NCBI RefSeq assembly: GCF_963665355.1
Contig: NZ_OY762229.1
Coordinates: 4,650,001-4,714,000, forward strand
Direction of reading: 5' to 3'
Source: an uncultured Desulfobacter sp.
GTDB lineage: Bacteria; Desulfobacterota; Desulfobacteria; Desulfobacterales; Desulfobacteraceae
Length of the DNA stretch: 64,000 bases
Position numbers and translations under genes: made by a program. The stretch's first letter is position 1, and every line of letters begins with the position of its first letter. The notes under the pieces were generated by a model. It was not told where the DNA came from, made no database searches, and saw only the letters and a list, made by a program, of their open reading frames with translations. Shown here in pieces: positions 46,096 to 54,728 of this stretch.

Positions 46096-47000
46096 TCAAT
46101 TCCAATACTCAACTGCCGGGATCTGGGAGACTAAAAAGTCATAAACCAACTCAGGAATGGGATCAGAAATAACCGCCTGCGGTGGGTCATGGTTGTGGAT
46201 ATCCCATAAGCCCAGGTGCCGCAAAATCTTTTCGATAATATCAAGATCTTCGATAAAAGAAATAATTTTCATTTGCCCCTGACATTTTGGGCAAACCAAA
46301 GGATCAACTTCATAAATTTTAAAGTAACCGTAATAACGAACTGTATGCTCGTATCTTCCTGGAATATGTGTCACTAAGCTGGCAAGCCAATCCAAAGCAT
46401 TAAACATCTTTTGGGATTTTCTGTCTTTGGCTGTATAAATAATTTTAGCGACGCCATCATCATATTTTTCGGACGGAATATAGACCAGTCTTTCCTGGGA
46501 GGCACGCAGTGAAGCTTCAGCGCTCAACAGGCTCGAATGATATATCTTGCCAGGTTGCCAAGTCCGACTTTATCATCAGGCTCGATTCGGCCTCCGATAT
46601 AAACATTAAACCCGGAATGATTCCAGGAAAGCATATTTTCAATAATGGCGTCATTTATTTTTCCTTCTTTCTTGAGCATTTTCAGTACCTCATATTGAAA
46701 GGCCTCTTCCAGGTCTTCAAGAATAAATACCGGCGCAGCCTGAAAACGGCCATCTTTTAAGAAGCAACCATCTGAAACTATAGCGTGCAGATGAGGATTG
46801 AAATTGAGAAAGTCGCCATAGGTCTGCACTGCTATGCCGGCGCCGGGAACAGCTTCATCATCCGGGACCGTAGATTTAAGATAAGCTGCAATAACATTCC
46901 ATGCGCACTTAGAAAGTTTTGCCAGTAAAGTGCGGTCATAGAGAAAATAAATCCGTAACCGTTTAGGGATGCTGAAAACCCATTGCCGGTAAGGAACATT
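46096..47000 (-). pseudogene. IS91-family transposase, 5'-truncated and frameshifted
   Basis: Starting right after the 3' end of the CSD/DUF1294 gene, the minus strand encodes 'VPYRQWVFSIPKRLRIYFLY', then 'QTYGDFLNFNPHLHAIVSDG', which is the HUH-like motif region of IS91 Y2 transposases (PHLHAI). The frame closes at 46524 after 'LARYIIRAC' and resumes in another frame with 'ASQERLVYIPSEKYDD', then 'CPKCQGQMKIISFIED' and ends at 46096. The N-terminal zinc-binding part is missing. The element has been truncated on its 5' side. Confidence 0.83.
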
Positions 47001-47003
47001 CTT

Positions 47004-47624
47004 TCATTTTACATTTCGAATCAGGCTTTTTACCAAGGCGTTACCTTCCGGTGTTGTCAGCCAATACAATACCGTGCAATTAATACAAACAATTACCCAA
47101 TAGGCAATTTTAAAGGATATTTTTTGGGATTTATGCCTCAGAAAACTTTGAGCAAGTTTAGCCCCTGGCCAGCCTCCGAAGAGTGATAAAATATGTAGCG
47201 TACTTTCAGAAATTCTCCACTTTTTATTCCGGGCAGCATATTTATCTTTTGCGTATACCGCAAAAGCAATGAAGCTCATAAACGGATATATATAAAGGAT
47301 GACGGGTTGAATTAATTTTTCTTTATGGAGAACGAATAAGAGTGCCCCAAAAACAGCAACCAAAAGCAATGAAAACAGTCTTTGACCTCTGTGTTTCCCA
47401 TTGTTTCTGTGATTTTTCACAGGGGTGACATTTATTGCACATGTCCTTCCCGTTCGATCCGTCGACAAACGATATGTCACCCCGAGATCAAGAATGGGAC
47501 GCTTATGATTTCTGCTGTAATCGCTAATGTGGAAAAATAACTGATGTTTTTCATTGAAGGGCTTAATGAACCCGAATCCTTTTTCTTCGTTCCAGTCTGA
47601 TATGGTTCCAGTTTCCTGTTTCAT
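47004..47624 (-). CDS. Cold-shock domain plus DUF1294 membrane protein
   Basis: The 206-residue protein has an N-terminal cold-shock-like domain ('GTISDWNEEKGFGFIKPF', 'LFFHISDYS') and a C-terminal DUF1294 membrane part with three to four hydrophobic segments and 'GGWPGAKLAQSFLRHKSQK'. This two-domain arrangement is common in proteobacteria. The cold-shock part may bind RNA or single-stranded DNA. Function is unknown. The 3' end lies directly against the IS91 remnant; the gene itself looks intact. Confidence 0.87.
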   Translation of the reverse strand: MKQETGTISDWNEEKGFGFIKPFNEKHQLFFHISDYSRNHKRPILDLGVTYRLSTDRTGRTCAINVTPVKNHRNNGKHRGQRLFSLLLVAVFGALLFVLHKEKLIQPVILYIYPFMSFIAFAVYAKDKYAARNKKWRISESTLHILSLFGGWPGAKLAQSFLRHKSQKISFKIAYWVIVCINCTVLYWLTTPEGNALVKSLIRNVK

Positions 47625-47774
47625 GCTATTAGCCTTTATCTATCTTAAGCATATCGTTTAAATTTTCTAATTTTTTATAAGAAAAATATATTTTTTCAGA
47701 ATAAAAGAATGATTTTCAAATCCCCCACCGATTTAATGAAAATTTCTTTTAAAAACAGGCCAGTTAAAAAAGGC

Positions 47775-47807
47775 TTGACACAAAAGGTGCGCTTGATTAG
47801 GTATGTA
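47775..47807 (+). promoter_or_regulatory. Possible promoter of the LIV/PaaK operon
   Basis: A perfect TTGACA lies at 47775-47780. Candidate -10 boxes are weak (TAGGTA at 17-nt spacing or TATGTA at 47802-47807). The position fits transcription of the leader peptide starting at 47842. Confidence 0.3.
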
Positions 47808-47841
47808 GCCAAAACTTGGTGCACAATATGAGGGAATATCC

Positions 47842-47928
47842 ATGTATTACCGTTTTTATTATAATTATGTCATCATATTTTTCAGCGGCGTCTTGTGTGG
47901 AACGTCCGCCCGTGGAGCCTGGATGTAG
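47842..47928 (+). CDS. Leader peptide rich in Tyr and Phe codons (attenuator control)
   Basis: A 28-codon frame begins at ATG 47842, with GAGGGA six nt upstream, and stops at TAG 47926-47928. The first 14 residues read MYYRFYYNYVIIFF: five Tyr and three Phe. A terminator hairpin with a nine-T tail follows 28 nt later and precedes the transporter operon. This layout (short peptide with clustered codons for the regulatory amino acid, then an intrinsic terminator) is that of classical transcription attenuators such as pheA. It predicts derepression when charged tRNA-Tyr or tRNA-Phe is scarce. I could not resolve the competing antiterminator hairpin by eye, so the mechanism is inferred. Confidence 0.65.
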   Translation: MYYRFYYNYVIIFFSGVLCGTSARGAWM

Positions 47929-47955
47929 TGCTTTCAAGGGACAACAAAGGATCAT

Positions 47956-47994
47956 AAACCGTGGGTAAATCTGAAAAGCCCATGGTTTTTTTTT
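47956..47994 (+). terminator. Terminator/attenuator hairpin in the leader of the LIV/PaaK operon
   Basis: AAACCGTGGG (47956-47965) pairs with CCCATGGTTT (47979-47988), with one G-U pair and a 13-nt loop, and nine T residues at 47986-47994. It lies between the leader peptide and the substrate-binding protein gene. Confidence 0.75.
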
Positions 47995-48038
47995 GCTGAA
48001 AGCTTAACAACCATTTATTTAATAAAGGGAGAGTTACC

Positions 48039-49184
48039 ATGAAACAAAAACAACTTGTAGTGGCAATGCTTGTAACCATCCTGTCTATGCTATTGGTATC
48101 AGGGGCCATGGCGGCGGATGTTTACAAAATCGGAGGCATTTTTTCAGTAACCGGAAGGGCCTCATTTCTGGGAGACCCTGAAAAGAAAACCATGGAGATG
48201 ATGGTTGAACAGATTAATGCCGCCGGTGGTATTGACGGACATATGCTTGAGGCCATCATTTATGATTCCGAAGGAGATCCGGCCAAAGCCGTATCCGCCG
48301 TAAACAAGCTGCTCCATAAAGATCGAGTCATCGCCATCATCGGCCCCTCCACCACACCCACCACCCTTGCCATTGTTAATTTCACCAAGCAGGCCAAAGT
48401 GCCTTTGATCAGCTGTGCCGCTGGCATCAAGATTACCACTCCGGTGGATCCCTGGGTATTCAAAACCGCCCAGAGTGATTTACTGGCCGTGGCAGCCGTG
48501 TACCAGCAGATGAAAGCTGCCGGCATTAAAAAAATCGGCATACTTACAGTGTCCAATGCCTATGGTGAAAGCGGAAAAATGCAGCTGTTGGATCAGGCTG
48601 AAAAGTTCGGTATCCAGGTTATCTTAAATGAAAGCTTTGGTGCCCAGGATACCGACACCACCACCCAGCTGGCTAAAATCAAGGCAGCCGGTCCGGATGC
48701 CATTGTGTGCTGGGGCACAAACCCCGGCCCGGCTGTGGTGGCAAAAAATGCAAAGCAGCTCAAAATAGACATCCCCCTGTACCAGAGCCACGGGGTTGGA
48801 TCGCCCAAGTTCATTGAACTGGCCGGAGATGCAGCCAACGGAAATATCCTTCCCACGGGCAAAATTCTTGTGACCGGCCTCCTTGATGATACAGACCCCC
48901 AGAAAAAAATACTTGAAGATTATCAGAAAGCCTATGAAAGTAAATATTCCGGAACCATATCCGGATTTGGCGGGTATGCCTATGACGCCGTGAACCTTCT
49001 GGCCGCTGCATTAAAGGGCAGCAACGGAGACAAGGAAAAAATCCGTGCCAACCTGGAAGCCACCAAAGGGTACATAGGTGCCACAGGGGAGTTTAACTTC
49101 ACAACTGAAGACCATAACGGCCTGTCTCCAGCGGCCTTTGTTATGGTGGAAATCAAAAACGGAACCTGGACACTGTTAAAGTAA
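48039..49184 (+). CDS. LIV-type ABC transporter substrate-binding protein
   Basis: The 381-residue protein has a signal peptide (1-25, ending 'GAMAAD') and the type I periplasmic-binding fold of LivK-like proteins ('YKIGGIFSVTGRASFLGDP', 'IAIIGPSTTPTTLAIVNF', 'GFGGYAYDAVNLLAAALKG'). It delivers a ligand to the LivHMGF complex encoded downstream. The family takes branched-chain amino acids but also aromatic acids, amides and urea. The Tyr/Phe-rich leader upstream and the PaaK-like gene downstream favour an aromatic ligand here. GGGAGAGTTACC precedes the start. Confidence 0.9.
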   Translation: MKQKQLVVAMLVTILSMLLVSGAMAADVYKIGGIFSVTGRASFLGDPEKKTMEMMVEQINAAGGIDGHMLEAIIYDSEGDPAKAVSAVNKLLHKDRVIAIIGPSTTPTTLAIVNFTKQAKVPLISCAAGIKITTPVDPWVFKTAQSDLLAVAAVYQQMKAAGIKKIGILTVSNAYGESGKMQLLDQAEKFGIQVILNESFGAQDTDTTTQLAKIKAAGPDAIVCWGTNPGPAVVAKNAKQLKIDIPLYQSHGVGSPKFIELAGDAANGNILPTGKILVTGLLDDTDPQKKILEDYQKAYESKYSGTISGFGGYAYDAVNLLAAALKGSNGDKEKIRANLEATKGYIGATGEFNFTTEDHNGLSPAAFVMVEIKNGTWTLLK

Positions 49185-49196
49185 ATAGAGGTTTTC

Positions 49197-50072
49197 ATGC
49201 AGGAAATTGTCCAATATCTGTTTTCAGGTATTACCACAGGCGCAGTCTATGCCGTCATCGCCGTGGGGCTGTCCATGCTGTACAGCTCCACGGAGCTGAT
49301 CAACTTTGCCCACGGGGAGTTTGTCATGATCGGGGCCCTGGCCATGGTGACGCTGTGGGTGCGCTTAAGCCTGCCTCTGCCCCTGGCCGTGGCAGGAGCG
49401 GTGGCCATCGGTTGCATGATAGGGCTTTTGTTTGAACGGTTTGCCATCCGTACGGCCAGAAATCCCGAACCGATTACCCTGATTATTATTACAGTGGGCG
49501 CAGGCATTTTCCTGAAAGGAGCGGCCATGATTATCTGGGGAAAAGACCCCTTCAGCATGCCCTCCTTTTCAAGCCATGAATCCATTGAAATTTTTGGAGC
49601 CGCCCTTTTGCCCCAGAGCATCTGGATTGTTTCGGCCGCCCTGGTCCTGGCAGGCGGCATTCACCTTTTCCTGAAACAGACGATCACCGGCAAGGCCATG
49701 GTGGCCTGTGCCGTCAACAAAAAGGCGGCCTGGCTGTCGGGCATCCCGTCGGAAAAAATGGGGGTTATGGCCTTTGGCATCAGCTCCGGATGCGGGGCGG
49801 TGGCAGGAATCTTCATTGCCCCCATCACCATGAGTTCCTATGACATGGGCACCATCCTTGGACTCAAAGGATTCTGTGCCGCCATGATCGGAGGGCTTGG
49901 CAGCCTGTGGGGGGCCTTTGCCGGCGGACTGCTCCTGGGCATTCTGGAATCCTTGGGTGCCGGCCTTATCTCCTCGGGGCTCAAGGATGCCATAGCCTTT
50001 GTGCTCCTGCTTCTGATTCTTTACATCCGGCCGGGCGGACTGTTTGCGGCCAAAGAGGCCAAGCGGTTTTAG
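49197..50072 (+). CDS. LIV-type ABC transporter permease, LivH-like
   Basis: The 291-residue membrane protein has about eight hydrophobic segments with the LivH blocks 'GITTGAVYAVIAVGLSMLY', 'INFAHGEFVMIGAL' and 'GLKGFCAAMIGGLGSLWGA'. With the LivM-like partner it forms the channel through the inner membrane. It begins 12 nt after the binding protein and its stop directly abuts the livM start. The assignment to the transporter family is firm; ligand specificity is not visible in the permease. Confidence 0.92.
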   Translation: MQEIVQYLFSGITTGAVYAVIAVGLSMLYSSTELINFAHGEFVMIGALAMVTLWVRLSLPLPLAVAGAVAIGCMIGLLFERFAIRTARNPEPITLIIITVGAGIFLKGAAMIIWGKDPFSMPSFSSHESIEIFGAALLPQSIWIVSAALVLAGGIHLFLKQTITGKAMVACAVNKKAAWLSGIPSEKMGVMAFGISSGCGAVAGIFIAPITMSSYDMGTILGLKGFCAAMIGGLGSLWGAFAGGLLLGILESLGAGLISSGLKDAIAFVLLLLILYIRPGGLFAAKEAKRF

Positions 50073-51032
50073 ATGACAACGGATAAAAATAAATACAACT
50101 GGATTGAATACATCAGTTTTATCTGTGCGGTGTCCGCATTCGGACTTGTCACGGAAAACACCTATTACCTTCAGATCATGACCTTTATCGGGATCAACAC
50201 CATCCTGGGATTGGGCCTTAACATGCTCATGGGGTACACCGGCCAGGTCTCCCTGGGCCATGCCGCCTTTTACGGCATCGGGGCTTACACCACAGCCATC
50301 CTCTCCGGCACATACGGCATAAACCCCTGGCTCTCCCTGGTGTGCGCCGTGGCCGCCGCCGTACTCATTGCCTTTATTGTAGGGCTTCCCACCCTGCGGC
50401 TCTCCGGGTATTACCTTGCCATGGGGACCCTGGGGTTCGGCATGATCGTCAACATTGTGATCCGGGAATGGGCCCAGGTGACCGGCGGGGCATCGGGTTT
50501 TGTGGGGATCCCCGTATTGGAGGCAGGTTCTCTTGTCTTCATGGCCGGAACCGGGTACTATTTTCTTGTGTGGGGCATTGTGCTCGGGGCCATGATCATC
50601 TGCCGCAGGCTGCTTGCCTCCCGCACGGGACGAGCGCTTCGGGCGATCCATGACAGGGAAAAAGCAGCCCTTGCCATAGGCGTCAACACCCATTTTCTCA
50701 AACTTGAAATATTTATGTTTTCAGCGGCCCTGGGGGCCATTGCAGGTTTTTTGTACGCCCATTTTGTCCTTTTTATCAGTCCTGAGTCCTTCGGGTTCAT
50801 GTTCTCCATAAAAATAGTCACCATGGTGGTGATCGGGGGCATGGCAAGCGTATGGGGTGCCCTGCTCGGTGCAGCCGTGCTGACTCTTCTGCCTGAAGTC
50901 CTCCACGGATTTGCCGAATATGAAATGATTATTTTCGGGCTGATCCTGATGGTTGTCATGATATTCATGCCCCAGGGGCTGACCAGGGGGATCATGGATA
51001 TGATCCGGACAGCCAGGAGGGCCAGGGCATGA
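50073..51032 (+). CDS. LIV-type ABC transporter permease, LivM-like
   Basis: The 319-residue membrane protein carries the LivM pattern 'LNMLMGYTGQVSLGHAAFYGIGAY' split over two segments, 'PTLRLSGYYLAMGTLGFG' and 'GGMASVWGALLGAAVL'. It pairs with the LivH-like permease. Its stop overlaps the start of the first ATPase gene (ATGA), consistent with a single translated operon. Confidence 0.92.
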   Translation: MTTDKNKYNWIEYISFICAVSAFGLVTENTYYLQIMTFIGINTILGLGLNMLMGYTGQVSLGHAAFYGIGAYTTAILSGTYGINPWLSLVCAVAAAVLIAFIVGLPTLRLSGYYLAMGTLGFGMIVNIVIREWAQVTGGASGFVGIPVLEAGSLVFMAGTGYYFLVWGIVLGAMIICRRLLASRTGRALRAIHDREKAALAIGVNTHFLKLEIFMFSAALGAIAGFLYAHFVLFISPESFGFMFSIKIVTMVVIGGMASVWGALLGAAVLTLLPEVLHGFAEYEMIIFGLILMVVMIFMPQGLTRGIMDMIRTARRARA

Positions 51033-51823
51033 CACTGTCACAGCCAGCACCTGAAAACCGGGCTGAAAAAATCCTTGACGTGCAGGGTCTGACCAAGATG
51101 TTTGGCGGCGTCAAGGCCCAGGACCATATCAGCTTTTCCATTGAAAAAGGCATTGTATGCGGCCTGATCGGTCCCAACGGGGCCGGAAAAACCACACTGT
51201 TCAACATGGTCACCGGTATTTACCGGCCCGATGCCGGCCAGGTGATTTTTAACGGAAAAGATATCAGAAAAATACCTGTTTACAGACTGGTAAAAGCAGG
51301 CGTTGCCAGAACCTTCCAGCATGTGGAACTTTTTTCATCCATGACCTTGCTGGAGAACATTATGGTGGGCATGCATGTGCGCACCAAAGCAGGTTTCTGG
51401 GCGGCGGTCACCCGGATTCCCTCCATGAAAAAAGAAGAGCGGCAATCCCGCCGCCGGGCCGAAGAACTTCTTGAATTCACAGGTCTTGCCCCAGATGCCC
51501 ACAAGATGGCCGGTGACCTGCCCGCAGGCAGGCAGAAAACGGCCCAGATCGCCCGGGCCCTGGCTTCAGATCCTTTGCTGCTTCTTCTTGACGAGCCGGC
51601 TGCCGGTTTGAACCCGGTTGAAACCCACGCCCTGGGCCAGCTGATCCAGAAAATCAAACAATCCGGGATCACCATGATGCTGGTTGAACATGACATGAGC
51701 CTGGTTATGGGGATGTCTGACAAGGTGGTTGTTCTTGACCAGGGGAAAAAACTGGCCGAAGGCACACCCCGGCAGATCCAGAGCAATGAGGCGGTCATGT
51801 CCGCCTACCTGGGAAACGGATAA
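51029..51823 (+). CDS. LIV-type ABC transporter ATPase, LivG-like
   Basis: The 264-residue ATPase has Walker A 'GPNGAGKTT' near residues 49-57 and Walker B 'LLLLDEPAAGLNP' near 184-196, the long form found in LivG. The LivG-specific insertion between Walker A and the signature is present ('VARTFQHVELFSSMTLLENI'). The signature is degenerate: 'LPAGRQKTAQIARAL' replaces the usual LSYGxQR. It drives uptake together with LivF-like ATPase. Confidence 0.9.
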   Translation: MTLSQPAPENRAEKILDVQGLTKMFGGVKAQDHISFSIEKGIVCGLIGPNGAGKTTLFNMVTGIYRPDAGQVIFNGKDIRKIPVYRLVKAGVARTFQHVELFSSMTLLENIMVGMHVRTKAGFWAAVTRIPSMKKEERQSRRRAEELLEFTGLAPDAHKMAGDLPAGRQKTAQIARALASDPLLLLLDEPAAGLNPVETHALGQLIQKIKQSGITMMLVEHDMSLVMGMSDKVVVLDQGKKLAEGTPRQIQSNEAVMSAYLGNG

Positions 51824-51834
51824 AACTTTTTATC

Positions 51835-52581
51835 ATGCTGAGAATTAAAAATTTAAGATGCTGTTACGGAAATATCGCCGTGGTTCATACCGTGAGCCTT
51901 TCGGTGAGACAGGGGGAACTGATCTCCATCATCGGGGCCAACGGGGCTGGCAAAAGCACTCTTTTGGCTGCGGTGTGCGGCCTGTTAAAGAACTGGTCCG
52001 GAGAGATTGAATTCAAAGGCGGCAGCCTTAAAGGGATGTCCGCCCCAGCCATTGTCAGGCAGGGCATCAGCATGGTGCCCGAAGGCCGGCAGATATTTTC
52101 CCCCTTAAGTGTTATGGATAACCTGAAAATGGGGGCATATACCCGGTTCCGAAAAGAGGGGAAAAACCGGGTGGCCGAAGATCTTGATATGGTGGTTCAG
52201 ATGTTTCCCATATTAAAGGAGCGCTCACATCAGCTTGCAGGTACCCTGTCCGGCGGCGAGCAGCAGATGCTGGCCATCGGCAGGGCATTGATGGCGCGCC
52301 CTGCCCTGCTTGTGCTGGATGAACCATCCATGGGCCTTGCCCCCAAAATTGTGGAGATGATTTTTAAAACCATTCAAAGCCTTCGGGACAACGGGGTGAC
52401 CATTCTTCTGGTGGAACAAAATGCCAGGGCCGCCCTGAAAATCGCTGACAGAGGCTATGTACTGGAAACAGGAAAAATGGTGCTCCAGGGCAGCGCTGAT
52501 GAACTTTTAGTGGACGATGACGTCAAGCGGGCCTACCTGGGTAAAGATTACGGAGACTTTTTGGACGGAAGGAATCAATAA
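51835..52581 (+). CDS. LIV-type ABC transporter ATPase, LivF-like
   Basis: The 248-residue ATPase has Walker A 'GANGAGKST' (34-42), signature 'LSGGEQQMLAIGRALM' and Walker B 'LLVLDEPSMGLAP', the standard LivF form. It starts 12 nt after the LivG-like gene, and its stop overlaps the next ATG by one base (TAATG), tying the ligase-like gene into the operon. Confidence 0.92.
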   Translation: MLRIKNLRCCYGNIAVVHTVSLSVRQGELISIIGANGAGKSTLLAAVCGLLKNWSGEIEFKGGSLKGMSAPAIVRQGISMVPEGRQIFSPLSVMDNLKMGAYTRFRKEGKNRVAEDLDMVVQMFPILKERSHQLAGTLSGGEQQMLAIGRALMARPALLVLDEPSMGLAPKIVEMIFKTIQSLRDNGVTILLVEQNARAALKIADRGYVLETGKMVLQGSADELLVDDDVKRAYLGKDYGDFLDGRNQ

Positions 52582-53858
52582 TGTCCGAGCGCGAAACAAT
52601 AACGGCCAATATGGAAAACAACGACAAGGAACAGCTGCAGCTTGAGCGGCTTCAGACCACATTGAACCGGGCCTGCCGCAATGTACCCTTTCACAGCAAC
52701 CGCCTTGCCGAAGCGAACCTGTCCGGCATCACAGCCATTGAAGATCTTGCAGCCCTTCCCTTCATGGACCGCAGGCACCTTGCCACCCATTATCCCTATG
52801 GTTTGTTTGCTGTGCCGTTGCGCGACATTGTACGTATTCATACAGCGCCGGGAACAGGGGTAAACCCGTCCATAAGCGGATACACCAGAACAGATCTTAT
52901 GATCTGGGAAAAACTTGTGGCCAAAAGCTACACCGAAGCCGGGGTGACAAATGCGGATATTATCCTGATCCACCTGCCCGGCGGACTGGCCAACTGGGCA
53001 AGGGACTACAAGGACGGCGGTGAAGCCATTGGTGCCGGGGTGATTCCCAACTCACCCCTGTCCATATCCAAAACACTGATGGTGACAAGGGACTACAAAG
53101 TCACCACCCTTGTCACCACGCCGGCCTTTGCAAGACATTTCATGGACTTCATATTCGACCAGGCTTACAACCCCAACGAACTGAACCTGAAACATATTAT
53201 TCTTGTGGGGGAACCTGACGATGGAAAAACAATTTCCGAACTTCGGGACAGGCTGTATGTGGATGTGTGGCTCAACTATGGGCTCAGTGAAATCCCCGGG
53301 CCTGCCATTGCCTATGAATGCCGCTACCATGAGGGACTTCATATCAATGACGACCACATTCTGCCTGAAATTATAAATCCGTCCACAGGCAAGCCGGTGC
53401 AACCAGGAGAAGAGGGAGAACTTGTATTAACAACGTTGTCAGCCAGAGCATTCCCGCTTATTCGTTTCCGCACCGGAGACATGGCCCGGATCATCACCGC
53501 GCCTTGTCCCTGCGGCTCCCATTTTACCCGGATTCAGTGGCTGACCGAACGTGCAGATGATTACATGATCATTTCAGGCATCAAGGTATCTGAACCCCAA
53601 ATCAGAGAAAGCCTTACAAAGATATTGGGCATGGCATCCCTTGACTGCACAATGAAACGGGTATGTCAGGCAGGCGCAGAAATGCTTATGATCTGTATTG
53701 CCATGGACGATCATCTGTTTTCAGATGAAATCAAAGGTCTGGAAAGGCTGGTTTCCGGTGCCGAAGACAGCTTAAGCGAACAATGCGGTATCAAGGTTAA
53801 GATACGCCTGGTCCAGCAGCGGGAACCCCAGGTAATATCAGATACAATTTTGAGTTGA
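52581..53858 (+). CDS. Phenylacetate-CoA-ligase-like adenylating enzyme
   Basis: The 425-residue protein has the PaaK-family layout: N-terminal 'LQTTLNRACRNVPFHSNRL', a modified P-loop 'HTAPGTGVNPSISGYT' where PaaK has SSGTTGKP, 'NYGLSEIPGPAIAYECR', 'FRTGDMARII' and a C-terminal 'GIKVSEPQIRESL'. PaaK enzymes activate aryl acids to CoA thioesters. The altered P-loop may change kinetics or acid preference. Being fused by overlap to a transporter operon with an aromatic leader, it probably activates an aromatic acid formed from imported aromatic amino acids; the substrate is inference. Confidence 0.8.
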   Translation: MSERETITANMENNDKEQLQLERLQTTLNRACRNVPFHSNRLAEANLSGITAIEDLAALPFMDRRHLATHYPYGLFAVPLRDIVRIHTAPGTGVNPSISGYTRTDLMIWEKLVAKSYTEAGVTNADIILIHLPGGLANWARDYKDGGEAIGAGVIPNSPLSISKTLMVTRDYKVTTLVTTPAFARHFMDFIFDQAYNPNELNLKHIILVGEPDDGKTISELRDRLYVDVWLNYGLSEIPGPAIAYECRYHEGLHINDDHILPEIINPSTGKPVQPGEEGELVLTTLSARAFPLIRFRTGDMARIITAPCPCGSHFTRIQWLTERADDYMIISGIKVSEPQIRESLTKILGMASLDCTMKRVCQAGAEMLMICIAMDDHLFSDEIKGLERLVSGAEDSLSEQCGIKVKIRLVQQREPQVISDTILS

Positions 53859-53956
53859 CGAATTGTGTTTGATGGGTTTACAATTCTGATAACCGCCATC
53901 AAATTATTCATGCCGGACAGTCTGATGGTGAAATATCTATTCCTCCCGAGGAGGCC

Positions 53957-54193
53957 ATGAGCATGCCCATTTTTGTAAAGCGAAGTTTTTTAACTGCCCT
54001 GCTGCTTATTTCTGCCACAGGATGCACACGCAGCAACCAGATGACAACGGACAATATTTACCGGGCAATTTATGACATGAGCACCCAGGAGCAGGCATTG
54101 AAGGAGGGTTACCCGTCCGGCGGCCCCGACCCGGATATTCCCTCCTACGAAGAGTATAAATTTGACTTGCAGGACAAAGGCAAAGACAGATGA
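53957..54193 (+). CDS. Small lipoprotein, unknown role
   Basis: The 78-residue protein has a lipoprotein signal: a hydrophobic stretch 'FLTALLLISATGC' with the lipobox cysteine at residue 23. The mature part is acidic and proline-rich near 'GGPDPDIPSYEEYKFD'. GAGGAGGCC directly precedes the ATG. It lies 98 nt after the PaaK-like gene and converges with the Lrp gene 3 nt away. No family recognised. Confidence 0.7.
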   Translation: MSMPIFVKRSFLTALLLISATGCTRSNQMTTDNIYRAIYDMSTQEQALKEGYPSGGPDPDIPSYEEYKFDLQDKGKDR

Positions 54194-54196
54194 AAT

Positions 54197-54658
54197 TTAC
54201 TCTTCATCCAGAAGCAAAATTTTTTTATCCTTGGGACGGTCAATGACAAATGAGGACTGGATACTTTGGATACCCTGGATACGAGTCAGCTTCTGGTTTA
54301 TAAATTCAGCATAGGCTTTGATGTCCTTTGCAATGACCTTGAGAATAAAATCATGGGCACCGGCAATCTGGTAGCACTCCACAACTTCCTCAAGTTCAGA
54401 GAACTTCTCCTTGATCTGTTCCACCGAAGACAGCTTGCTTAAACTCAGTGTAATGCTGACAATGGCCATGATGGAAAACCCCACTTTTTCCGGGTCTAAC
54501 ACAGCCGTGACGTGACAAATTACCCCTGTTGTTTCAAGGCGCTTGACCCGTTCCAGAGTAGCCGGCGCTGAAATTCCAACCATTCTGGACAGCTTGGCAT
54601 TGGTAATCTTGGCGTTTTTTTGAAGAATATTCAGTATTTTTTTATCAATCCGGTCCAA
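54197..54658 (-). CDS. Lrp/AsnC-family transcriptional regulator
   Basis: The 153-residue protein has the N-terminal HTH ('LDRIDKKILNILQKNAKITN', 'LSRMVGISAPATLERVKRLE') and a C-terminal RAM/ligand domain with 'VVECYQIAGAHDFILKVIAK'. Lrp-type proteins sense amino acids and control transport and metabolism. It faces the LIV operon tail-to-tail, so it could regulate that operon, although the promoters are not close. It is 70 nt after the alpha/beta hydrolase gene. Confidence 0.92.
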   Translation of the reverse strand: MDRIDKKILNILQKNAKITNAKLSRMVGISAPATLERVKRLETTGVICHVTAVLDPEKVGFSIMAIVSITLSLSKLSSVEQIKEKFSELEEVVECYQIAGAHDFILKVIAKDIKAYAEFINQKLTRIQGIQSIQSSFVIDRPKDKKILLLDEE

Positions 54659-54728
54659 TGGTATTCCGATACAACGGTGTTCCGAACCAGCGCTTCAGTT
54701 CAGATTGCCTTTCCCAATGGGTCAGACA

